A stretch of DNA of 28,799 nt. Origin: a virus. Location: positions 1 through 28,799 of IMG/VR virus record IMGVR_UViG_3300006737_000129; one strand, 5' to 3'. This document shows, piece after piece, positions 1-9,900 of the stretch (the first letter of the stretch is position 1; the number at the start of each line of letters is the position of its first letter). The translations under genes were made by a program, and so were the position numbers. The notes beneath the pieces are model-generated. The model did not search any database. It was given only the letters and a program-made list of their open reading frames with translations, and was not told the origin of the DNA.

Positions 1-935
1 CCGAAAATAAGTCCGCCCGAGTAGTCAAGCCACTGGCCGTCCACTGTGTTGTGATACATATATTCCCCACCTGTGTCGTAATGGTAGGGCATAACATTTC
101 CCCAAGTGTGGAACCAGAAGTCCTCTGTAAAGTGATAGAAGTCGAACCCGGCAACCACCGAGTAATTCCACTGGCGAGCAAGTTCATTTCTTTTTCTAGC
201 AGAGTATTCAGATAAGACTTCAGGGATAGTGACTGCTTCCCAGACCTCAGTGTTTGAAGCGACAACTGTTCCGTCTGGAGCCATGTATTCTCCAGTTGTA
301 AGGTTGTGAGTATATCCTTCTTGAAGCGCGAGGTAAGTGTAGTGGATATCTCCGTTTGCAAGCTTCCATTCAGCAAGTGGATCATATCCATAGGGCTCTG
401 AGATACGTTGAGCGACTCCTGCGTGGAGAGAAAACTTCTTACCGAGTTTAAGTCTATATCTTTGAGAGGCTTCAAAGTACTCAATGTCTGCAAAACCGTC
501 TTCATGGTATTCAACCTTTGCCATAACTTTGTCTCCGATGTAACGAAAAAAGTGGTGTTGATTAAAGAACTCTCGGCCTTGCTGTCTTTCGTATGTAACT
601 TCTCCAAGAAACTCTATGCCGTTACGCTTACCTATATTAGCGTCAGCAGACCAAGATGTTTCTGACCCGTCGTAAAAAGCATTAGCTCTGTTTTCATAGC
701 CAAACCTAGCGATCTTACGTACACCCATAGATAAGCTATAGTCAAACGGAGTTGCTACAGTCTCTTGAGTCAATCCGTCAGTAACAGAGTATATAGTCTG
801 ATCTGATACAGAGTTGCCTCCGTTAACAGCCGCATAGAACGTAGAAAACTTAAAAGCTTTCTTTAGCTCTTGAGCTTGTACTAAAGTACAACTAAATAGT
901 AAAGTTAGTAATAAACTTAATCGTGATAATAACAT
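1..935 (-). CDS. Exported (secreted or outer-membrane type) phage protein, 3' end outside window
   Basis: This frame opens with ATG at 935 and stays open for 311 codons to the edge, so the C-terminus is missing. Residues 1-21 form a signal peptide: Arg5, a Leu-rich core, then a VQA|QE signal-peptidase I site. Cys16 sits in a weak lipobox-like LFSC, so a lipoprotein is possible. The mature part alternates aromatic and polar residues (for example YSLSMGVRKIARFGYENRA, and Tyr/Phe/Trp pairs further on), suggesting a beta-barrel or other outer-membrane fold. I recall similar proteins in marine flavobacterial phages, without known function. The start lies 19 bases inside the end of the giant gene upstream, and no other Met occurs before about residue 70. 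G+C is near 49% in the lines I counted, against about 30% in the giant gene. A role in host-surface modification, superinfection exclusion or lysis is inference only. Confidence is high for a gene, low for function. Confidence 0.85.
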   Translation of the reverse strand, partial: MLLSRLSLLLTLLFSCTLVQAQELKKAFKFSTFYAAVNGGNSVSDQTIYSVTDGLTQETVATPFDYSLSMGVRKIARFGYENRANAFYDGSETSWSADANIGKRNGIEFLGEVTYERQQGREFFNQHHFFRYIGDKVMAKVEYHEDGFADIEYFEASQRYRLKLGKKFSLHAGVAQRISEPYGYDPLAEWKLANGDIHYTYLALQEGYTHNLTTGEYMAPDGTVVASNTEVWEAVTIPEVLSEYSARKRNELARQWNYSVVAGFDFYHFTEDFWFHTWGNVMPYHYDTGGEYMYHNTVDGQWLDYSGGLIF

Positions 936-3900
936 TTTCCTGATTTATTTTTTGTTTTCATTTTACAACGTTTACCGTCTTTCTTTATGTGTGAGCACTG
1001 TACTTCGTTTGCTTGCTGAGGAACTTCGTCGTGTACTGTACAGAAACTTTTACCATCTAAAGCCATGTTAGAACAGCGTTTGCCTGATCCGCTGACGGCA
1101 GCACACTGCACTTCAGTAGCGCCATCGTCTCTTTTTTCTTCTTGATCTAACTTATTGTCTTCGATAACTTGAGCATCTTCCTCCGCTTTTTCAATCTCTC
1201 TTTCTCTTTTCTTTTGCTCTCTTCTTTCTTCTGCTTCTGCCGCTTTTATTTCTCTAACTTCATCACGAGCTACCATAACGTCTTGGTTTTCTATTCCAAA
1301 ACTCCAACGGCTCCAACCTAAGAACATAGCTATTCTTTTCCAAGTTTCATGGTCAGAGTCCATAGACTCTCTTACATTCATGAACTTATTATAAAGCCTG
1401 TGAAGAGGTATGTTTGTTATAGCTTCTGTTGCGTTAAACAAAGACTCATACATTGGATTATCAATATCTGTTTTATCCATTTGATTAATGACGTCTCTGT
1501 TGTAGTGCCAAGTTCTTAAAGCACTAGCTAGTTTTCTAGCTTTAATACCTATTGGAGGAGATATATTAAGAGCTTCTAATATAATTGGTCCTTCTTCAGA
1601 GTCAGTGTAATACTTGTCATCATCAAGTTTTTCTTTTTGATCTATAAATTCTAGTATAACATTTTTAGTTGTAGATATAACAGCTCCTCCTATACCAGCG
1701 CCTCTCAACAAACTATCAAGCATGCCGTTTAGAAGGTTAGCTTTTTCATCTTCATCTATTTGATCTTCTTCGTCATCACCAAATAAAGCTGCAAATAAAC
1801 CTTGCTGCAGTCCGTAGAATATTAAGTTCTGCACCATGCCGTAGTAAACAATCTTTGACACGTTAGATTTAATATCACCTCTACCATTAACTAAATCTTG
1901 TGCAGCTCGCTTCATAAGTCTGTTATACTGCATTGTTACGTTTTGGAACGCTAGTATAATCTTACCAAGAGGAGAAGCTTGTTGTTGAGATATTTTATCT
2001 TCTCTTGTAGACTGCTGGCTTTCTTCAGCAATTTCTCTCATGTCTTCGTAAGCTTTTGCCTCAGCCTCTTGCTTACTTAAACCTTGCTCTTGATATGTTT
2101 TAATTCTATTTCGGTACATAGTAGCACCACCAGTAGCAATAGCTAAACTATCAGCTATTTGAGTAGGTGTAAAGCCTAGCTTAAGCATAAAAGCTATAGC
2201 TACTTTCATAGGGTTTTTAGCGCCTTGCAGCTCTCTTAATAACTCAGCCGCGTTTAAGTCAGTACCAATACCACCTCTTCTTTGTTTTAACCACGGTGAG
2301 TTAAATATCATAGACACGTCAGTCCAATATTGCTTTTGATTTGCAAACGCAGCAGCCGCTTTAAGTGGATTATTGTCATGCCAGTTTATAAAGTTGATGT
2401 TCGATATCATCTGGAGCATTGCTGATCTAGCGTTGAAGAACATCGTTGCACCTACAGAACCGTTCAACCACTGCGTAAAGGTGTTCATCAATCTGTTGCT
2501 ACCAAAGTTTCTGGTACTACCAGTCTTCATACGATACAACATATCTTCAATAGCTTCTCTATGATTACTACCAAATACAGCTTCTATCTTATTTAAGTTT
2601 TCTTCAGAAAATACTATGTCAGCATTTTCAATAAACTCAGTTAAGTATATTTTTCTAGCATCTTTCATAGCGTCTGCTATGTCTGATTCTATAGTACCAG
2701 CAGTCCAGTCGTTGCCAGGCTTTACATCGCCTTGAACAGACTGTTGGGTTATAGTGTTAATTCCGTCAGCATACGCCATTAAGTCAGCATCACCTTTTAC
2801 AATATTAACTAAGTTAGTTAAATCAGCTTGAGACAAACCAGGTATATCAACACCCATACGGTTCCAGTTGTATACTCTAATAGCATCTTGGTATGTAAAC
2901 TCTGAATTAGGTATATTTGCTCTAAGTCTAGACTTAACATTAGGTAAAGCTTTTTTAAGCTCTTTAACGTCATTTGCTATAGCTTGAGTTACCATGTCTA
3001 AATGTCTAACACCTCTAGCAAACGGATCGAATATGTTTTCTTTAAACCAAGCGTGATGCTTTTCACCAACTCTACCTTTACCTAAGAAAGGATATATAAG
3101 ACCTTTTAAATCTTCTGCTGAAGGTGGTAAAAAGAATTTAAATTTACCTTTATTTTTACCTCGTTTTCTAGCTTTAGCTGCAGAAAATCTTTTATTTCTA
3201 CCTACACCTTTAGTCTCTTCAAGTATAATATTAAAAGTTGAGTCAAGATCTGCTGCGCCTTCTTCAAGTATCTCTGCAAAAATTACAGGTCCTCTTCTAC
3301 TAAAGTTTAATTTAGCTTGTTGAACACTGCTTTTAACATCGTATTGATCTAGTAATTCTTGTACCGCATCTACGTTTTGCAAAGCGTCGTCAGCAAATCC
3401 TATATCATTATATCCTTCTGCAATAATATTCTCTGCTATCCAGTTAGCTTTAGCAGCACCAGTTGAGTTACCTAAACCAACAATATTTTTAATAGGTATT
3501 TTTAAACCTATTGCATCTAAAAACTCTTTAATAGCTGGTTGAGATTCTGGAGCTCTTGCTGTTAATATAAACGTATCTTTAGTTCCAAACTTCTTAGCTC
3601 TTTCTAAAGCTTTATCAAACATAGGACCAGGCTGACCTCCCGTTACTTTGTTAAACTCTGAGAAGTCTGGCGTCCAACCTTCAGCTACTAGATCAGCACC
3701 TTGTTTTGCAAAGTCTTCAGCGCTAACTATTTTAGTTTGACCTTCCTTATTAAATATAACATTAGACTTTGTAGTAGCTAACGTATCATCAAAGTCCCAA
3801 ATGCTAGCGCCTTTTCTACCTTCACGAGCGCTTTTAGAAAATAAAAGCTTATTAGCTACTGCTGCTTCTTTTATAGCCTGCTGTTTTCTATTTATAATCT

Positions 3901-6900
3901 CTGAAACAGCAGCGTGTCCTTGACCTACATTAACGTCTGTATTAGCTCCAATGCCTAGCAGACCAACCATTTTACCAGTCGCTACAGTAGCATTGTTGTA
4001 GTATCTCATCCAAGAAGGATCTGTTAAGCTTTGGTTTTCAGCTAAAGAGTTATTAAGCTTAGCTTCTTTAAGACCTTTGTCCATGCTATCAGATATAATA
4101 GCAACATCGTAGTTGGCAAACTGAACGTTTACATCTGATACACCACCTTCAAAAAGATGAGCATCAAATAGACCTAACACAACGTTAACTCTTGGCTGCA
4201 TGTGCTCGTATACAGGCTTTAACTTTCCTTTGTTTCTCTGCCTTAGCTTACGCTTATAGTCACGAAGCTGCTTAGCGTTCATGCCTTTAGTCTCTTGTTT
4301 CCAGTTTTCTGGCAATAAGTCTTCGCCTATGTACTTAGGCTGAGCAGCTCTAGCTAAGCTTGGGTTCATGTTAGACAACAAGTTAGCAGCTGCCATTTGA
4401 AGATCTTCAGATCCAGTTATACCGTTGTTGTATAAACTTACGTGAAACTCGACAAATCTATTTAAATGCTCTCTAGCCTCTAGGACACCCTTGCTTCTTT
4501 CGTCTACAGTATTGGTACCGTTAACGTAGTCGTCTACAACTTGATCTAGCACAGCAGGTCCTGACTGTGCATCTAAAGATAAGTCTGCTTGAGTAATGCT
4601 TACGGTTTGACCTTTATAAGTAATAGGCTTACTAAAGTCTATACTAACGCCTTGTTTAGTTTCTTTAATACTAAACTTTAGATCTGGATTATTTTCTAGT
4701 ACTTGCTCTAAAAACAATCTACCTGTGAATAGCTGAGCTCTTTTACCTCCGATCTTACCAGCGGTAGACATCTGCTGCTTTAGCATAGTCATTGACTTCA
4801 TTATCGCAAAACCAGCTTCTGCCTCGTTAGCAGATTCTTCGTCTATCCTAGCAACTTCTTGCCTCATGAAGGCCATAGCGTGGCCTTGATGCTCTTTTAC
4901 TTTAACTGGGTCGTTGTACAAAGATACAGTATCAACATTAGTGCCAAAGTATAGCTTGACTTTAGTGTCGTTATCTACGACTAATTTATTTATTTCTGTT
5001 TGTATAGCTTCTTGTCTAGTAACTTTACCTTTGTCTGTCTTAGGTATTTTGTTACTAACAGCTATAGCGTGTATTGCATTTACTAAATTATCTATTTGAG
5101 TTTCGTTAAAAAACTTACCGTACGTAGCTACAATAGCGCCTCTTATATTTTCTTTAGAATACTGTTCTTTTGCAGCTACATTATTGCCTTCTTCAATAAC
5201 TGTTATTGGTGATAATATATTTTGTGACAATTGACCAGATAGGCCTAGCAATATACCTTGATCTATCTCAGATCTCAATAGCTTACCTAAGCTACCAATG
5301 CCTTTTTTAGAGAACATAAGACTACCTCTACCTTCACCTAGTGTAGCCACAACAGATAAAGGATTAGTTTCGTTTTGTATAGCCTGCTGCCTCATAGTTT
5401 GATTAGCACTAATCATAGCTGCTTGAACAGCTATGGCTCTAAGCGCACCGTCAAACTTTTTGTTATTTATAAAGCTGCCATCAGGATTTATACCAAACGC
5501 TGCTTTAAACTCTTCAATACTTATATCTTGTCTTTTGTCTTGAGAAAACTTACCTGCTGCAGTTGCGCCAGACTTCATAGCAAGTCTATCACCTTTTACA
5601 TAAAACTTATTTAACAACGCTCTTGGTAAACCTGTAGCTTGGCCGCTTTGAGTTTGACCTTCAGGAAGCATGTCAATTAACTCTTGAGCAAATGAGTTTA
5701 CAAAAGTCTGAGCACTAGATCTTTCTGCGCTAGTTAAATCTTTGTTTTCATTTATTTTTTTAGTAGCTATACCAAACTCGTTACCTACTAGATCCATAAT
5801 ACCTTTTAAAGGCGCGTTGGTACCTACGACTAATTTCTTTACATCTTTGTAAGTTAAGCCTTGAATATCTACACCAGCTTTCTGTACTTCTTTATTTATA
5901 GCTGTAACTAGCTCTGGCGAAGCATTAATACTTTCTAAAAATACAGTAGCTCCTTCAACTTCTTTTATATCAATAGAGGTGTCTGCTCCAGTACCTGATA
6001 CTGTTTCAGCAAAAGTAACATTAGAGTCTTCTGCAAGCATAGCGTCTAGCGAAGTTGTTTCAGCTTGGCCAGACTCTTTATAAGCTTTCATAACGTCACC
6101 TTTAGCTCTATATATAATAGATCTACCAGCGCCGCCAGACACACCTGTCAACCAACCAAATAAACTATCGTTTTTAGTAGGATCAAAGTTTGTAAGTAAT
6201 CTTTCTTGTATATTTTCTTTTGCAGATCTAGTAAACTCTCGTAAAGCTTGAGGTGGTAAACCTAACTCTGTCATACCTTGCTGTACTAAACCGTCTAACA
6301 AAGGTGTTTCAACTACTTTTAGTAGCGCGTTGCTAAAGTCTATTGATCTTCGCCATGAGTCTAAGCTATTGTATTTTGGAGTTCCATTTTCGTTTTTAAC
6401 AAGCTGATCAAACTCTTGCATTAAATCTGGCTTAGATCTTATAGCATCTTCTATTGCTCTAGAAAAACTAGTTCTCTGCCTAGCTTCTTGTATAGCGGCT
6501 TGAGACTGAGCTAAAGAAACTTGTACAGGTCCTTTTGATTTTAATCTACCAGTAATACCTTTAGCAGCAGATCTTTGCAAAGTTCTATTAGTATAATTTT
6601 TCTTAATAGAATCTGAATAATTTACAACAAATCTTCTAACATCATCATCCGTGTTAAACTCTATGTCTCTACCTAAGCCTGTTCGCTGAACAAGTCTTTG
6701 TATGCTGTCTTTAATTCTACCACCAAACGTATCGGCAGATAAACTTACATCACCATCTTGTATAGCTTGAGATAAATTAGTAAGTATCTCTTCACCTCTT
6801 TGAGTGCCTTCGTACGAAGCTATAGTACGCTCAAAATTATTTTTAGCAGCTTCGCTTTTCCATTTAGCTTTGTCAGACATAGCGATGTCTAATAAATTCT

Positions 6901-9900
6901 GGCCTAATATACCTCTAGTAACAGGGTTTTGACGTATAGTATTATGCAAAAGAACATGCATAAACTCGTGAGATCCTGTGTTAAATTTACCATCAGTTAC
7001 AGAAGTTTGTTTGTTAACAAACATTTCGTATCTAACGAGCTTACCATCTTCAATAATAGGTAGCATAGCGCCATATTCTCTACTACCTTGTTTAGCAAAG
7101 TTTCTTAAATTATCTATATCACCTTGAGCGTCTGATTTTTCTTGCTCAGTAGAGTTATCATTATCTAGTACAGCTTGTTTATCAGCTATTGCTTCATCTA
7201 TACCTTCTTGGTTTTTTATTTGATCGCTGTCTAAGTATTCTTCAAACTGTTTTGTATTACCTTCTTTTATTACTACTTCAGTTCCAGTACGCTTAGTAAA
7301 GTCCGCGGCTCTTCTTTTAACTGAGTCCATATAAGACTTATAGCGCTTGTCTACTACGTTAGGAGGATATCTTTCTAGTATCTCATTTTTAATCTTCTGC
7401 TGAGACTCAAATGTTTTAGCAAGCTCTTCTAGTTTTTGGTTTTTCTCAGCTTCCGTAAGATTATTATCTTGCTGTATTTCTAAAGCGTCTTGTTTAGCTT
7501 TTCTTTGAACCTTGTCAGCTTTTATTAAAAGCTTTTTTTCTGGATTAGTAAGTAGATCTACTCTTTTTATGTCTAGCTCTATAGCTTCTGACTTCTCTAC
7601 ATGTATAGCAGCTAACTCATCTCTAGCTTCTTCTAGTAAAGCTTGATCTGTACTAGGATCGTTTGCTAATTTTTTAATTTTAGCTAATACAGTTTGTTCT
7701 CTAACGTCTAAATTAGCTAAAGTTCTCTGCGTGTCTATACTTTTAAAAGGCGCGTATACTTTAGCAAAAACTTGTGGTGTTTTTATACTAGTAGCTATTA
7801 GTGATCCAGTAGCAATTGCCTCTGTTACATTATCAAATACACCTACATCTTTCTTGCCTAATACAAAAATATCTGTTAAGTTGTTACCTATTTCAGCAAA
7901 ACCTTCCGTTATACTTTCTTCAGCAACATCTCCTAATTGATACCTAACAGTTTGGAAAGCAGACTTAGCGGTGTCACCAAACATAGATCTTCTTAACGCA
8001 GTGCCAAAACCGTCTTTTAAATCTTTTTGAAACTTTTTTCTAGCAGCAGTGCTAAATGAACCAGTAATACCGCTTCCAGTACCTTTAAGCATTTTAAAAG
8101 TAATTTTTTCAGATAAAGCTTCTACAACTCCAGACACTCCTGAGGCAAGAACCATCTGTGATAGACTATACTCTTCGCCGTATAAGCCTCCACTCTCTAC
8201 ATATAGCTCATTAGATTCTCTAAGCTCTTTGTATTTACTACCCATAGCGTTAGCACCCATAGTGCTTAGAGACATTATCTCAGCAACTGCACCAGCTCTT
8301 GCGGCAGTCATTTTCCCTGCAGCTAAAGCTCCTCTAGTAGCTACACTACCTATACCGCTAGTAGCTAGCATTAAAGCTAGTTGAGGTGCTTGTTGAGCCA
8401 CGGTCATTAAAGCCCATTCTCCAAAATCACTAAAGCTGTCTATGTCACTCATAGAGACTGTTTGTCTTACATCATAAGATGCACCAAACTCTCCTTCAAT
8501 TAAAGCGCCAAAGCCATAACGCATAACACCTTCTTCTTGAAACTCATCAATCCATTTTTGAACTCTTCTGTCACCGAACATTGTCTCAGCGTACCAGTCG
8601 TCAATAGCTTCATCAGCTTCTTCTCCAAAAACTTTACCTGCTAGGTAAGAAGTAACGCCTAATGAAACGTCTCCTACAATACCGCCTAGCTCTATAAAAC
8701 CTTGACCAAGCTCTACAACAGCATTTGCAAAAGCGTCTGCTGCTAAAAAAGCTAAACCATTCTTATCGTCAATAGTCTCCATGTACCACGATAAGTCCTC
8801 TGCTTCAAGTTCAAGCTCTCCTAGCTCGTTCTGTATATTTCTAGTAACTTGTAAGTTTACTTTAGCAGCATCCATATACACCTGCACGTTATCGTATGCA
8901 GTTGTATATATACCTTTTATTCTTTCAAGTTCTTTTTTAGCAGCGTCAAGCTCTTCTTTATTTTTATATTCTTTGCTAGTTAGTTTTTCAACAGCCTCTT
9001 CAAAAGTTAAACCATCAAATCTTAAATTGTTTAAGTGTTCTATGGCTTTGTTTAGCTGTTTACCGTTGTTTTCAGTTTCACCTTTTATTTCTTGAAGCGC
9101 ACCTATTTTGTTTTTGATTGTTTCATCAATCGTCTCCCATCTTTCTGCGGCGTCTTCTTCAAGATCTTCTTTAAATTTTTCTTCACTATACCAAGTGCTA
9201 GACTTTGCGCTGATATTTTCTTGTAAGTTTTTTTGTATTTGATCACCTTTGTAATATGAGTAAAGGTCGTTATACATTGTACTTATAAGATCAGGGTTAC
9301 TTCTATCGATGTTTTCAAACTCATCGTAAGCGTCGTAACCTTCTTGATATAAAGTTTGTGCAACTTCAGAGCGAAAAAGAGAATCACGGCCTTCAGCGTA
9401 CAACCTTTTTTTCTCGTCTTGAGTCAAAGCTTCTACGCCGTTTGTTACTAGAGCGTATTCATCGTAGCGCTTAATCATATTTGCTATAGCAACTTTTACT
9501 CTAGCATCGGCTTCAACCTGCTCAATTAATTGTCGATCTTTTTCTTCGGCTTGCATGCTTACCATGCCTTTCTTAGCAATATCTGCCGCTTTATTTGTTA
9601 TCTCAATATCTTGCTCTTCAGTTGGTCTAGACAACTCAAGGCTTTGCTCGAGAGCAGAAGTATAATCAAACGCGTTTTCTTTTAACCAGGCGTTTAAATT
9701 GTCAACATCATCTTGTTCTGCGTTTCCTTCTGTAGATATTTTAAATTGTTCACCAGTCTTAACTGATTTAAAAGTAAGCTCTCCAGCCCAAAACTCGTCT
9801 TCTAAATCTAAAACTTCAATACCAAGTTTTTTTAAATCGCTTTCGTTAAAAGCTCTTTTAGCCCAGTTTTCTTTCCCAAGCATATCAAGAGTTATAGTAG

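Noticed and set aside
8049-8384. 111-codon plus-strand frame opposite the giant gene
   Set aside because: It mirrors the Ala/Gly-rich hydrophobic segment of the giant; Pro/Leu/Ala content is what antisense of such a region gives.
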